DNA from: Corynebacterium sp. SCR221107
GTDB taxonomy: Bacteria > Actinomycetota > Actinomycetes > Mycobacteriales > Mycobacteriaceae
Assembly: GCF_027886475.1 (NCBI RefSeq)
Contig: NZ_CP115670.1
Span: 806,001 to 870,000, forward strand
Direction: 5' to 3'
DNA length: 64,000 nt
In this document: positions 46,062 to 55,562 of the stretch, piece after piece
Layout of the letters: every line of letters starts with the position of its first letter
Numbering within the stretch: position 1 is the stretch's first letter
Translations under genes and position numbers: made by a program
Notes under the pieces: generated by a model
Told to the model about the DNA's origin: nothing
The model's database searches: none
What the model saw: only the letters and a program-made list of their open reading frames with translations

Positions 46062-46306
46062 TGAAGCCAGCAACCGCCGTGCTCGGCGCGATACGCGAAG
46101 GCCACACCACCGCCGCCTCGATCGCTTCGGCCACCGGCCTGCGTGAGACGATGGTGGCGACGCTGCTCGAGCACTTCAAGCGCGACGGTCTCCTGGCCGC
46201 CGATGCCCCCAGCTGCGGTACGAACGGCCATTGCTCCAGCTGTGCGGTGGCCAATTCTTGCGGTTCCAAGCAGTTGCTGACGTTGCAGCTTCGCCCGCCA
46301 TCCTAG
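46061..46306 (+). CDS. feoC: FeoC-like winged-helix protein with four cysteines
   Basis: An 81-residue protein. The N-terminal winged helix (AVLGAIREGHTTAASIASATGLRETMVATLLEHFKRDGLL) is followed by a loop with the pattern C-x5-C-x2-C-x5-C (CGTNGHCSSCAVANSC), able to hold an iron-sulfur cluster as in FeoC of enterobacteria. It probably senses iron or oxygen and adjusts FeoB. The ATG overlaps the feoB stop (TGATG). It is too small to judge function further. Confidence 0.82.
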   Translation: MKPATAVLGAIREGHTTAASIASATGLRETMVATLLEHFKRDGLLAADAPSCGTNGHCSSCAVANSCGSKQLLTLQLRPPS

Positions 46307-46311
46307 TTTTT

Positions 46312-46322
46312 GCTTGCCGACG
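46312..46322. repeat. GCTTGCCGACG word between feoC and its terminator
   Basis: A perfect copy starts six bases after the feoC stop and just before the terminator hairpin at 46345. Confidence 0.65.
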
Positions 46323-46344
46323 TCTACAGTCCCGCGGTCACCCG

Positions 46345-46372
46345 CCCACAGCAGTTGCTGTGGGTTTTTTTC
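46345..46372 (+). terminator. Rho-independent terminator of feoABC
   Basis: CCCACAGC and GCTGTGGG pair around a four-base loop (46345-46364) and are followed by seven T residues. Confidence 0.9.
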
Positions 46373-46412
46373 TCATCTCCTGGCACCAGAGGGGGCGGGG
46401 AGCCCGCGGATC

Positions 46413-46536
46413 CCTGGGCTTCACATTTGCGGTCGATAGGAGTCGGTCGAAAAGGCTGCCAAAAATACCCCGGGGTGGTATAAAAACCGCGCCTATTCGA
46501 CCGCGCCTATTCGACCGCAAATGTGAAGCCCCCAGG
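46413..46536. repeat. Element with about 30-bp terminal inverted repeats
   Basis: Bases 46413-46440 and 46506-46536 are reverse complements apart from a one-base bulge near GGTCGA(A)TAGG and a two-base difference in a C-run. The 65-base centre holds the palindrome ACCCCGGGGT and, next to the right arm, a tandem copy of CGCGCCTATTCGAC (about 46488-46515). It lies in the gap between feoC and the convergent hisN. It resembles a miniature inverted-repeat element or a very stable structured RNA. No target-site duplication is obvious. Confidence 0.75.
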
Positions 46537-46560
46537 CCGTGGTTCGAAAAGCAGCAGGGA

Positions 46561-47340
46561 TTAGCTCAGCCGCGCGCGGACCTCGTCGTGAAGCAGGCCG
46601 TTGGTGGCCAGGGCGTCGCCGCCGTGAGGGCCGTCCACGCCGGCGAGGGAGGTGAACTTTCCGCCCGCCTCGGTCACGATGATCGACAGTGCTGCCAAGT
46701 CCCACAGGGAGACCTCCGGCTCGGCGGCGATGTCGACTGCGCCCTCGGCAACCAAGCAGTAGGAGAAGAAGTCGCCGAAGCCGCGCAGGCGCCAGGTGTC
46801 GTCGGAAAGCCCCAGAAAACCCGGTAATAGTTCACGGTCGCGCCAGCCGTCGAGGGAGGAGAAGGACACCGAGGCGTCCTTGATCTTGGAGACCGCCGAA
46901 ACGTGCAGCTGGCGCGGGGTGCTTCCGTTGAAGCTGCGGTAGGCCCCCGCGCCTTCGGCCGCCCACCAGCGGCGCGCCAGTGCCGGTGCGGACACCACGC
47001 CCACGACCGGTCGGCCGTCGACAAGCAGGGCGATCAGCGTTGCCCACACCGGCACGCCCCGCACGTAATTCTTGGTGCCATCGATGGGGTCGATGATCCA
47101 CTGGCGCCCAGTGAGGGCAACGTCGCCGCCGAACTCCTCTCCCAGAATGGCATCACCTGGGCGATCCTGGGCGATTGCCTCGCGCAGCAGTTTCTCGGTG
47201 GCGATGTCTGCGTCCGAGACCGGGGTCATATCGGGCTTGGAATCCACGCGCAGGTCTGAGGCCTCGAAGCGGGCAAGCGTGTGGGCGTCGGCAAGCTCGG
47301 CGAGGCGGAGGGCGAAGGCGAGATCATCGGAATAGGACAT
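46561..47340 (-). CDS. hisN: Histidinol-phosphate phosphatase (inositol-monophosphatase fold)
   Basis: A 259-residue Mg2+-dependent phosphatase with the IMPase motifs [18 protein letters not shown] and [15 protein letters not shown]. In Corynebacterium glutamicum the gene at this place, next to a second IMPase and prfB, encodes histidinol-phosphatase for histidine synthesis. The order here is the same. The ATG at 47340 ([18 protein letters not shown]) is favoured over an upstream frame that would extend into the gap. Two copies of the dispersed word lie inside (46800-46810 and 47286-47296). Confidence 0.88.
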   Translation of the reverse strand: MSYSDDLAFALRLAELADAHTLARFEASDLRVDSKPDMTPVSDADIATEKLLREAIAQDRPGDAILGEEFGGDVALTGRQWIIDPIDGTKNYVRGVPVWATLIALLVDGRPVVGVVSAPALARRWWAAEGAGAYRSFNGSTPRQLHVSAVSKIKDASVSFSSLDGWRDRELLPGFLGLSDDTWRLRGFGDFFSYCLVAEGAVDIAAEPEVSLWDLAALSIIVTEAGGKFTSLAGVDGPHGGDALATNGLLHDEVRARLS

Positions 47341-47422
47341 GTTGGCTCCTAGGGAAAACGGGTAGTCAAGGAAAACAAACGCAGGAAGTACACAAAGCCG
47401 AAGGCCCGCCGTCGCGGTGCGG

Positions 47423-48271
47423 CTAGGAGGAGGCGAGGACCTGGCGGATCTCGTCGACGGTGCGGGCGCTACCGGCAACACACCAGGTAACGCCGCCTGC
47501 CTCGATCTTTGCGCAGGTGCCGCCAGCGCCCTCCACGAGAGCGCGTCCGGGCAGCCAATCCCACGCGGCCACGGTGTGCTGCATCCACGCCCCCAAGGTG
47601 GAATCGGCGACCGAGCCCAAATCCACCGAGCCCGCGCCAAGCATGCGCCAGGTCGCAAACAGCCCTGCCACCTTCAGCCACGCCTGGGTCAGCGCGTCAT
47701 CGGCCAGGTAGTTGGGGTGCAGGTAGGTGCCCAGGCTCGAGGTCGCAGGAGCGGCGTCGGTGATACCGGCGACCGGCTGTCCATCGCGAGTAGTGGGAAT
47801 CTCAGGGCCGCCGAACCAGGTATAACCCATCGCCGGGCGGTGCACCGCGCCGAAGTACAAGGTGCTGGGGTCTTCGGGATCGCCTTCGACAAGGGCTACC
47901 GCGGAGCACCAATAATCGGAACCGGTGCTGAAGTTGTAGGTGCCATCGACGGGGTCGATCACCCACGTGCGCCCGCTGGCGGACGGGCGGGAGGCGCCCT
48001 CCTCGCCGAGCACGCCGTCTTCGGGGCGCAGCAATTCCAGCGCACCCGCCACGAAGTGCTCGGCCGCCCGATCGGCGTCGGTGACCACATCCGACACTGA
48101 GGTCTTCTGGTCGACAGTGACCCCCTGCTCGCGCATGCGCCAGGCCAAGCGCCCGGCGTTGTAGACCAAGGCTTGGGCAAGGTGCTCGTCGGAGTCTTTC
48201 TCGTGGGCGATGGCAAAGGTCTTCGTAATCGTTGCGATCATGTCGTTGAAGGATGCAGCCTGATTGCTCAT
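47423..48271 (-). CDS. Inositol monophosphatase family protein
   Basis: A 282-residue IMPase-like phosphatase with [18 protein letters not shown] and [16 protein letters not shown]. It is a paralogue of hisN and lies 82 bases upstream of it on the same strand. In other corynebacteria the pair is conserved. The substrate may be an inositol or sugar phosphate, but this is not decided by the sequence. Confidence 0.88.
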   Translation of the reverse strand: MSNQAASFNDMIATITKTFAIAHEKDSDEHLAQALVYNAGRLAWRMREQGVTVDQKTSVSDVVTDADRAAEHFVAGALELLRPEDGVLGEEGASRPSASGRTWVIDPVDGTYNFSTGSDYWCSAVALVEGDPEDPSTLYFGAVHRPAMGYTWFGGPEIPTTRDGQPVAGITDAAPATSSLGTYLHPNYLADDALTQAWLKVAGLFATWRMLGAGSVDLGSVADSTLGAWMQHTVAAWDWLPGRALVEGAGGTCAKIEAGGVTWCVAGSARTVDEIRQVLASS

Positions 48272-48349
48272 GCCCTCTATTGTGCAACATCGGCCAAACC
48301 GCGCACCGGCATGGGTGACACATTGCGCATGTAAGTAAGATGTATGTTC

Positions 48350-49456
48350 ATGCGACCGGAAACCTCAGCAGCGTTGGACAAGCTCGACACCACACTAACC
48401 TCAATCGAAAAGGTCATGGACCCCGAGGAGATGGCCTTGCGCGTGCGTGAGCTCGAGGCGCAGGCGGCCGACCCCAGCCTGTGGGACGATCCGGAACACG
48501 CCCAGCGGGTGACCACCGAGCTGTCCAGCGTGCAGGCGCAGCTGAAGAAGCTCAGCGGCCTACGCGATCGCCTGAATGACATGCCGGTCATGTACGAGCT
48601 CGCCGAGGAAGAAGGCGAAGGCACCGAGCTTGCCGACGAAGAACTTGCCGAGCTGCGCGAGGAGATCGAAGCGCTCGAGGTCAAGACCATGCTCTCGGGC
48701 GAGTACGATGCCCGCGAGGCCGTGATTTCCATCCGCTCGGGCGCCGGCGGCGTCGAGGCTGCCGACTGGGCGGAGATGCTCATGCGCATGTACACCCGCT
48801 GGGCTGAGAAAAATGGCCACAAGGTCGACATCTACGACATTTCCTACGCCGAGGAGGCTGGCATCAAGTCCGCCACCTTCGTCGTCCACGGCGATTACAT
48901 GTATGGCACCCTGTCGGTGGAGCAGGGCGCGCACCGCCTGGTGCGTATCAGCCCCTTCGACAACCAGGCCCGCCGCCAGACCTCCTTCGCCGAGGTGGAG
49001 GTGCTGCCGGTGGTAGAGCAGACCGACCACATCGACATCCCCGATTCCGAGGTGCGCGTGGACGTCTATCGCTCTTCTGGTCCTGGCGGACAGTCTGTGA
49101 ACACCACGGACTCCGCGGTGCGCCTGACACACATCCCGACGGGCATCGTGGTGACCTGTCAGAACGAGAAGTCCCAGATCCAGAACAAGGCGTCGGCCAT
49201 GCGCGTGCTGCAGGCCAAACTGCTCGAGCGCAAGCGCCAAGAAGAACGCGCCGAGCTCGACGCCCTGGGCGCAGGTGGTAACGCCTCCTGGGGCAACCAG
49301 ATGCGTTCCTACGTCTTGCACCCATACCAGATGGTCAAAGACCTGCGCACCGGTTATGAGGTCAACGATCCCTCCAAGGTGCTCGATGGCGACATCGACA
49401 AGTTCTTGGAGGAGGGCATTCGCTGGCGCATGTCCGAGCAGGCCAACGCCGAGTAG
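48350..49456 (+). CDS. prfB: Peptide chain release factor 2
   Basis: A 368-residue RF2 that ends translation at UGA and UAA. It has the stop-codon recognition tripeptide Ser-Pro-Phe (201-203) and the GGQ motif at 246-248. There is one continuous frame and no internal UGA frameshift site. Two ATGs, 48344 and 48350, are possible. A TAAGAT box at 48336-48341 leaves eight bases to the second, which suggests a leaderless mRNA starting at 48350. A GCTTGCCGACG word is at 48628-48638. It heads a row with ftsE, ftsX and smpB. Confidence 0.96.
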   Translation: MRPETSAALDKLDTTLTSIEKVMDPEEMALRVRELEAQAADPSLWDDPEHAQRVTTELSSVQAQLKKLSGLRDRLNDMPVMYELAEEEGEGTELADEELAELREEIEALEVKTMLSGEYDAREAVISIRSGAGGVEAADWAEMLMRMYTRWAEKNGHKVDIYDISYAEEAGIKSATFVVHGDYMYGTLSVEQGAHRLVRISPFDNQARRQTSFAEVEVLPVVEQTDHIDIPDSEVRVDVYRSSGPGGQSVNTTDSAVRLTHIPTGIVVTCQNEKSQIQNKASAMRVLQAKLLERKRQEERAELDALGAGGNASWGNQMRSYVLHPYQMVKDLRTGYEVNDPSKVLDGDIDKFLEEGIRWRMSEQANAE

Positions 49457-49543
49457 GCTGACACGCATCCCGACGAAAGCCAGGACTACATGCCAAAAGG
49501 AAACGGGGACACCGTGAATGCCGTGGGTAGCGTCACCGACGCC

Positions 49544-50233
49544 ATGATCATCTTCGATAAAGTCACCAAGCTGTACAAGACGTCCACGCGCCCAGCGCTG
49601 GATGAGATCACCTTGAGCATCGGCAAGGGTGAATTCGTCTTTCTTATCGGCCCGTCGGGCTCCGGCAAGTCCACGTTCCTGCAGCTGCTCATCCGGGAAA
49701 CCAATGTCACCAGCGGCGATATTCGCATCGCCGACTTCCACGTCAACACGTTGCGCGGCCGCCAGATCAACCAGCTGCGCCAAAAGATCGGCTACGTCTT
49801 CCAGGACTTCCGCCTCCTGCAGAATAAGAACGTCTACGACAACGTGGCCTTTGCCTTGGAGGTGATCGGCACGAAGCGGGACGCGATCGCCACGCTGGTT
49901 CCCGAGACCCTGGAAATGGTCGGGTTGGCATCCAAGGCCACCCGCATGCCCCAGGAGCTGTCTGGCGGTGAGCAGCAGCGTGTGGCCATTGCCCGCGCGA
50001 CCGTGAATAAGCCCTTGGTTCTGCTTGCCGACGAACCCACCGGCAATCTCGACCCGGATACCTCCAACGAAATCATGGTGCTGTTGAACCAGATCAACCG
50101 CGGTGGCACCACCGTGGTGATGTCCACCCACAATGCGCGCGCAGTCAACGACATGCGCAAGCGAGTCATCGAGCTCAAGCTGGGCAAGCTCGTTCGCGAC
50201 GATGCCCACGGCGTCTACGGCGAGACACACTAG
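49544..50233 (+). CDS. ftsE: Cell-division ABC ATPase FtsE
   Basis: A 229-residue ATPase that with FtsX controls cell-wall hydrolases at the division site. It has Walker [10 protein letters not shown], signature LSGGEQQR and Walker [13 protein letters not shown]. The start at 49544 ([22 protein letters not shown]) matches the usual length. Earlier starts at 49490 and 49514 have better ribosome sites and would add up to 18 residues, so the true start is open. The Walker B codons contain a GCTTGCCGACG word (50023-50033), perhaps by coincidence. Confidence 0.95.
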   Translation: MIIFDKVTKLYKTSTRPALDEITLSIGKGEFVFLIGPSGSGKSTFLQLLIRETNVTSGDIRIADFHVNTLRGRQINQLRQKIGYVFQDFRLLQNKNVYDNVAFALEVIGTKRDAIATLVPETLEMVGLASKATRMPQELSGGEQQRVAIARATVNKPLVLLADEPTGNLDPDTSNEIMVLLNQINRGGTTVVMSTHNARAVNDMRKRVIELKLGKLVRDDAHGVYGETH

Positions 50234-50241
50234 GAGAGATC

Positions 50242-51144
50242 ATGGGACTTGGATACGTTTTTCGCCAGGCCATCTCCGGGCTTGGCCGTAACATCACCAT
50301 GACGATCGCTTTGGTGATCACCACCGCCATCTCCTTGGCGCTGCTAACGACGGGCTTCTTGGTCACCAACATGACCGAGAAAACCAAAGACATCTACCTC
50401 GGCCGCGTTGAGGTCATGGTGCAGTTGGATGAGGACATTTCCGGCAGCGACGATGACTGTTCCACGGCCTCCTGTAAGGAAGTCAAGGACAAGCTCGAGG
50501 ATGCCCCTGGGGTGACATCCGTCGAGTATTACTCGCGCGAGCGCACCTACGAGCGTTTCGTGGAGGTCTTCCAGGACACCGATCCGAAACTGGTGGAGGA
50601 GACCAGCCCCGAGGCGCTCCCGGCTGCCCTGCACGTGCGCCTTGAAGACCCGCTGGATGTGTCCCCGCTGGAGGGCATCGCGGATATGGACCAGGTGGTC
50701 GACGTCGTCGATCAGGCCGATGACCTGCGCGCTGCCACCGACAACCTGGATTCGATCCGCAACGCCACGTTCCTTTTCGCGGCGGTGCAGACCATCGCCG
50801 CCATCTTCCTCATCGCGAATATGGTGCAGATCGCCGCTTTCAACCGCCGCCGCGAGATTGAGATCATGCGCATGGTCGGCGCCTCCCGCTGGTACACCCA
50901 AGCCCCCTTCGTTATTGAGGCGGTCATGGCCGCGATCATCGGCGCGGTATTGTCCGCCGCGGGCCTGTTTATCGGCAAGACCTGGGTCGTCGACTCCACC
51001 TTGCACAACCTCTACCAAGCCCAGCTCATCGCCCCGATCACCAACGCCGACATCTGGACGATAGCACCCCTCGTGGGCATCGTGGGCGTGGTTTTCGCAG
51101 GGTTGGTGGCCCAGGCAACCCTGCGCTTCTACGTGCGAAAATAG
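50242..51144 (+). CDS. ftsX: Cell-division membrane protein FtsX
   Basis: A 300-residue membrane partner of FtsE. One N-terminal helix (ITMTIALVITTAISLALLTTGFLV) is followed by an extracellular domain with an acidic loop containing two Cys (DDDCSTASC), then three helices near the C terminus. The outer domain relays the signal to peptidoglycan hydrolases such as RipC-type enzymes. It begins eight bases after ftsE. Confidence 0.95.
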   Translation: MGLGYVFRQAISGLGRNITMTIALVITTAISLALLTTGFLVTNMTEKTKDIYLGRVEVMVQLDEDISGSDDDCSTASCKEVKDKLEDAPGVTSVEYYSRERTYERFVEVFQDTDPKLVEETSPEALPAALHVRLEDPLDVSPLEGIADMDQVVDVVDQADDLRAATDNLDSIRNATFLFAAVQTIAAIFLIANMVQIAAFNRRREIEIMRMVGASRWYTQAPFVIEAVMAAIIGAVLSAAGLFIGKTWVVDSTLHNLYQAQLIAPITNADIWTIAPLVGIVGVVFAGLVAQATLRFYVRK

Positions 51145-51175
51145 GGCTTAACCCCAAAACGTACCAGCACTCATG

Positions 51176-51210
51176 AGTCCCGAAAGGCGCAATGCCTGCC
51201 GGGACTTTTC
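51176..51210 (+). terminator. Terminator after ftsX
   Basis: AGTCCCG (51176-51182) pairs with CGGGACT (51200-51206), with an inner AGGC/GCCT stem, and is followed by TTTTC. The region 51211-51582 then holds only a GCTTTCCGACG word (51418-51428), a palindrome CCACAGCTGTGG (51515-51526) and no gene. Confidence 0.8.
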
Positions 51211-51417
51211 TGGCCACGGGCTCGCGTGAAGTAGGTCGTGTGTAGTGGTTGAAAAGGACTCTCTTTTTGGACCGCTGGTAGGCAACCCATGACCTTCAGC
51301 CACCCAGCAGCACCGTTTTCTAACACCGCCCGTCAGCGTTGGCTTGCTCCTTGATGTCTGGGCACCGTTTCCTCGCTGTTTCCTCGCCGTTTCCCCACGT
51401 CCGGGTTCGGTTTTCTT

Positions 51418-51428
51418 GCTTTCCGACG
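51418..51428. repeat. GCTTTCCGACG word in the ftsX-MFS gap
   Basis: A perfect copy with the flank TTCTT, in a stretch without genes. Confidence 0.6.
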
Positions 51429-51582
51429 AGGTGAAGTGGTTGCTGGCGCGGGCCCTGCCAACGACGGTCCTTGCAGTGCCACTTCCCATGGCAGGCCTGG
51501 GAGGATCGGTCTCGCCACAGCTGTGGCTGTTTCACACCGACCTAAATCGTCATTACCCAGACACAGCTAGCGCGATGACGCC

Positions 51583-52851
51583 TCAAGCAAGGCCCGGCTG
51601 CGGCTGCTGCCTGCGCCCGGAGAATACACCAGCGATGACGGTGATGATGAGGAGAATGATGCCCAAGACCCACCAGCCGGTCGCGCCTGCATCCATGACC
51701 CACGTGGTGATGACCAACGGGGCGATGATCTCCACAACCGAAAAGGACATGTTGAACAAGGCCAGGTAGGTGGTGCGCTGCTCCGCTGGGGCGAAGGCAT
51801 AAGAAATTGTCCAGGACGCGGAGGTCTGCGCGCATTCCGTCACCGCCAACACGGTCACCACCACAAAGCAGATGATGACGAGGCTGCGGTAGGCGTCGGA
51901 AAGCAAACCGGCGCCGAGCAAACCGCAACAAACAAGCAGGCCCAGCCCCGCGCCATACAGCGCCCACTGCGCGCGGCGAAGATTGGTGACCAGGCTCGTG
52001 ATCGGGACCTGTGCTAGCACCATGACGGCGGTATTGATAACCAAACCCCACGAAACGAAACTGTGCGGCAGGATGTCTGTGGTAGTGATCCACAACGGCA
52101 TGCCGATGAGCATGATGTGAATGACAAAAGTGGGCACGTTGACCAGCAACGCCAACGTGGCAAAGCGAACGTCCCTCAAAGCAACGAAAGCCGAGCTCAG
52201 CGGCTGAGCATGAACTTGCCGTGGCGCCTTGATCAGCGCGATACCAATGAGGGATACCGCCATGCATGCCGCCACCAGCCCGAGGATCAACCTTCCCAGG
52301 TGGGCGTCGCCGGAGTTGAGAAACGGGATAGCGATGATCGAGCCCAGGCCGATGCCTAGGTTGCGCAGAGCCAAGATCACCGCCATGGCCTTGACCTTTT
52401 CGGTGGTGATCACCGCAACGATCGACTGGGTGACCGGGAAGGAGGCGGTAAACGCCGCGCTAAAGCAGCAGATACTGATCACGAAATGCCAAAAACTGGT
52501 GGTCAAGGCGAAGGAAGCCATGAATACCGACTCAATGAGCATGAGCACAAACATCGTCGGCTTTTGCCCGATCCGGTCGGCGATCACCCCGGCCGGGAAG
52601 CTGCACACCAGACCCGCCACCGCGGCGGCGGAGGTGCCCACGCCCACCTGCGCGGGGCTGAGCCCAACCACGGTGAGCAAGAAGATCACCGAGGTGGATA
52701 AATACACGCCCTTGCCGATCGCGGCAACGAGCATGGCAGAAAACAAGGCGAGCGTGTTGCGCTCACGAAACAAGGTGTTCAAAGGCGATGAAGGTCCGGT
52801 GTTTCGGCGTGAAGGAAGGGAAGCGAAGAAAATCGGGTGGCCGCAGCGCAT
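51583..52851 (-). CDS. MFS transporter
   Basis: A 422-residue major facilitator protein with about 12 helices. The loop 2-3 motif reads GVIADRIGQKPTMFVLML, close to the G-x-x-x-D-R-x-G-R pattern of drug:proton antiporters. It is placed between ftsX and smpB, which are adjacent in C. glutamicum, so it is probably an insertion into a conserved block. The substrate is unknown. A CGTCGGAAAGC word is at 51894-51904. Confidence 0.88.
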   Translation of the reverse strand: MRCGHPIFFASLPSRRNTGPSSPLNTLFRERNTLALFSAMLVAAIGKGVYLSTSVIFLLTVVGLSPAQVGVGTSAAAVAGLVCSFPAGVIADRIGQKPTMFVLMLIESVFMASFALTTSFWHFVISICCFSAAFTASFPVTQSIVAVITTEKVKAMAVILALRNLGIGLGSIIAIPFLNSGDAHLGRLILGLVAACMAVSLIGIALIKAPRQVHAQPLSSAFVALRDVRFATLALLVNVPTFVIHIMLIGMPLWITTTDILPHSFVSWGLVINTAVMVLAQVPITSLVTNLRRAQWALYGAGLGLLVCCGLLGAGLLSDAYRSLVIICFVVVTVLAVTECAQTSASWTISYAFAPAEQRTTYLALFNMSFSVVEIIAPLVITTWVMDAGATGWWVLGIILLIITVIAGVFSGRRQQPQPGLA

Positions 52852-52939
52852 GGGCCAGGAGTATCCGTAGAATCGCCCCGGCCAACCAACCTTAGCGGAG
52901 ATTGGGTTAACTACAGGTAATCAGTACTATGAACTCATC

Positions 52940-53443
52940 ATGGCCAAGAAGAATAAGAAGAACTCGGGCGCAGGTGGCAAGGATCCCGTAGTAGCCACCA
53001 ACCGCAAGGCCCGGCACGAGTACAAGATCCTCGAAACCTATGAATGCGGTGTTGTGCTGGTAGGCACGGAGGTCAAGAGCCTGCGCGAAGGCAAGGCTTC
53101 GCTGACCGATGCCTTTGCCACCATCGACGACGGCGAAGTGTGGCTGCGCAACCTCCACATCCCGGAGTACTCGATGGGGCACTGGACCAACCATTCGCCC
53201 AAGCGCACCCGCAAGCTGCTGCTCCACCGCCGCGAGATCGACTCGCTGATGGGCAAGGTGCGTGACGGCAACAAGACGCTCATCCCGCTCAAGCTCTACT
53301 TCAAGGACGGCCGCCTGAAGCTGGAGCTGGGTCTTGCCCAGGGCAAGCAGGATTATGACAAGCGCCAGGACATCAAGCGTCGCACGCAGGAGCGTGAGAT
53401 CACCCGCGAGCTCGGCCGCCGGGTCAAGGGAATCCAGGGATAG
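52940..53443 (+). CDS. smpB: SsrA-binding protein SmpB
   Basis: A 167-residue protein of the ribosome rescue pathway that binds tmRNA. It has family blocks ARHEYKILETYECGVVLVGTEVKSLREGKASL and YDKRQDIKRRTQEREI, and a C-terminal basic tail. The ATG at 52940 is about ten bases after a TACTAT box, close to leaderless. No tmRNA gene is visible directly downstream. Confidence 0.95.
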   Translation: MAKKNKKNSGAGGKDPVVATNRKARHEYKILETYECGVVLVGTEVKSLREGKASLTDAFATIDDGEVWLRNLHIPEYSMGHWTNHSPKRTRKLLLHRREIDSLMGKVRDGNKTLIPLKLYFKDGRLKLELGLAQGKQDYDKRQDIKRRTQEREITRELGRRVKGIQG

Positions 53444-53608
53444 GACACAAGCGCCGGGGAGCCCGGGGTGCTGGGGTGCTAAGGGGTGTGAGCTCATCCG
53501 ATGGGCGCCCGCGTGATGTCTGACATCGCTAGACTCAAAGGCGGTAGAAGGCGCGCCCACAAAGCATGCGCCGCGACGCCACCGTCGGTGGTATCGACGC
53601 TTCGACAC

Positions 53609-55225
53609 ATGGTGAAATTCGTGACCCCTCTTCTTCACTTTCTTGCCGATCAACCCGTCCTTTTAGTATTCCTGCTCATCGGTGCCGGAATGGCCTTCGG
53701 CGGGATCAAGATCCGTGGCATCAGCCTTGGGGCGGCCGCCGTACTGTTTCTGGGCATCGCCTTTTCCGCGCTCGCAACGAGTCTTGGCGTTGAAGTAAGC
53801 CTGCCCCCGCTGGTGGGCACGCTGGGCCTGGTGCTTTTCGCCTTCGGCATCGGCAACAACTCAGGCGTGACCTTCTTCCAGTCGCTGAAGAATGCTACCG
53901 GGCCGGTGCTGGGAATGGTCGGGGTGTTTATTCTCGCGGCCATCGCCGCCTGGGGCGTGGGCAGTTTCGTATTCGGCCTGGATGCGGCCATGATCGCGGG
54001 TACCTTCGCCGGCGCCATGACCAACACCCCGGCGTTGGCGGCCGCCTCCGAGGCAACGGGAGATCCCACCCAGGCGACCGTGGGCTACGCCGTGGCCTAC
54101 CTTTTTGGCGTCATCGGAATGATGATCGCCACCGTGTTGGTGCTGCGCGGCGCCGGGCTTGACGACGACACCGCCGCCCCCGTGGTCCAGATCAACATGC
54201 AGGTCACCCGCCCGGGCGGCATCAGCGTGGCGGAGGTCTTCGACATCGGTTCTAACGGCGTACAGGTCACCCGCCTGCGCCGCGTGGGCAGCAACGAGGT
54301 GGAGATCCCCGGGCAGTTCGACATCCTGCACCCCGGCGACGTGATCACCCTCGTGGGTTCCCCACGCTTCCTCGATGCGATCCTGCATGCCGCAGGTAGG
54401 GAGTCGCCGCAGACACTGACATCCGACCGCCACGAACTCGACTTTCGGCGGATCACCATCTCCCAACACCAGCTGGCCGGGCACACCATCGATGAGTTGA
54501 ACAAGGAACTGACCAGCCGCTGGGGTGCCCGCATTTCCCGAGTGCGCCGCGGCGACCAAGACAAGGTTGCCGTGCCGGACTACGCGGTAGAACTCGGCGA
54601 CCGCGTGCGGGTGGTCGCCCCGGCGGAGGCGCTGCCGGAGATCTCTGCCTTCCTCGGGGATTCCTCCCAAGGCCTTACCGATATCAACCCCATTTCTCTC
54701 GGACTTGGCCTCGCGGCCGGAATTGTCATCGGTCACTGGACCATCCCGCTGCCGGGCGGGATCTCCTTGAGTCTGGGCGCTGCCGCTGGTGTGCTCATCG
54801 TGGCCTTGATCATGGGTCGGGTCGGCAGGATTGGCAAGCTCATTACCGCCTTGCCGCATTCGGCGAACACCGTGCTCGCCGAGCTTGGACTCTTGATGTT
54901 CCTTGCGCAGGCGGGCACCAACGCCGGCGGCCACATCCGGCACGCCTTTGCCACCGATGCCTGGTGGAAGATCTTGCTCCTCGGGGTGCTCATTACCGCG
55001 TTGGTTGCTGCCGGGGTGGCTGTAGTCATGCGCAGGTTCTGCCGCATCGGGGCCACCAAGACCGCAGGCATCCTCGGCGGCGCGCAGACCCAACCAGCGA
55101 TCTTGGCCTTCGCCAACAACCGCACCGGCGCGGATCCGCGCGTCGAGCTCGGCTACGCGATGGTGTACCCGGCGGCGATGATCGCGAAGATCCTCGTGAC
55201 GCACATGCTGGCACTGCTGGCCTAG
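53609..55225 (+). CDS. AspT/YidE-family (AAE) transporter
   Basis: A 538-residue membrane protein of the aspartate:alanine exchanger family, which includes the C. glutamicum succinate exporter SucE. The layout is typical: about five helices, a cytoplasmic region with two TrkA-C-like domains (residues about 190-360; VAEVFDIGSNGVQVTRLRRVGSNEVEIPG and TIDELNKELTSRWGARISRVRRG), then about six helices. The motif GTFAGAMTNTPALAAASEATGD is characteristic. The start at 53609 fits family length. It could export dicarboxylates or amino acids; it is not close enough to SucE in memory to use that name. Confidence 0.85.
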   Translation: MVKFVTPLLHFLADQPVLLVFLLIGAGMAFGGIKIRGISLGAAAVLFLGIAFSALATSLGVEVSLPPLVGTLGLVLFAFGIGNNSGVTFFQSLKNATGPVLGMVGVFILAAIAAWGVGSFVFGLDAAMIAGTFAGAMTNTPALAAASEATGDPTQATVGYAVAYLFGVIGMMIATVLVLRGAGLDDDTAAPVVQINMQVTRPGGISVAEVFDIGSNGVQVTRLRRVGSNEVEIPGQFDILHPGDVITLVGSPRFLDAILHAAGRESPQTLTSDRHELDFRRITISQHQLAGHTIDELNKELTSRWGARISRVRRGDQDKVAVPDYAVELGDRVRVVAPAEALPEISAFLGDSSQGLTDINPISLGLGLAAGIVIGHWTIPLPGGISLSLGAAAGVLIVALIMGRVGRIGKLITALPHSANTVLAELGLLMFLAQAGTNAGGHIRHAFATDAWWKILLLGVLITALVAAGVAVVMRRFCRIGATKTAGILGGAQTQPAILAFANNRTGADPRVELGYAMVYPAAMIAKILVTHMLALLA

Positions 55226-55562
55226 GTGGGTACCGGCCCATGGTTGTTTTCAGCAGGGAAGCAGCTTCGCATGGGCAGTGGTATCTGTAATGAGGAAATC
55301 AGGACTGGACCTGCTGACGATGGGGCAGCGGTGCCCGTGCTCGTGGATAGGAGGTTTAAGAAAGCCGCGGGGGAGTGTTGAGCGTCAATAGTGGGGCACC
55401 TGCTTCGACACAAATATAAATACTTTGATGAATGTCAAAATAATTGTGGGTAGCTGCATGGTTAACTAAAGAGGCATGACCTGGTATTTCGCGGATCCGC
55501 TGGGTTGTTTGGATAGCCGAACTTTTGTTGCCGCGGTGTCTGTTGCGCGATAGCTTCCAAGC

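Noticed and set aside
48350..49456. Programmed frameshift in prfB
   Set aside because: The reading frame is continuous, with no in-frame UGA near the start.
48560..50230. Reverse frame of 556 codons across prfB and ftsE
   Set aside because: Spans two real, motif-bearing genes on the other strand; composition-driven shadow.
53444..53608. A tmRNA gene beside smpB
   Set aside because: No tRNA-like ends or tag-peptide frame are visible after smpB.
53861..55204. Reverse frame of 447 codons opposite the AspT-family gene
   Set aside because: His/Arg/Gly-rich translation with no family features; the forward membrane protein is clear.
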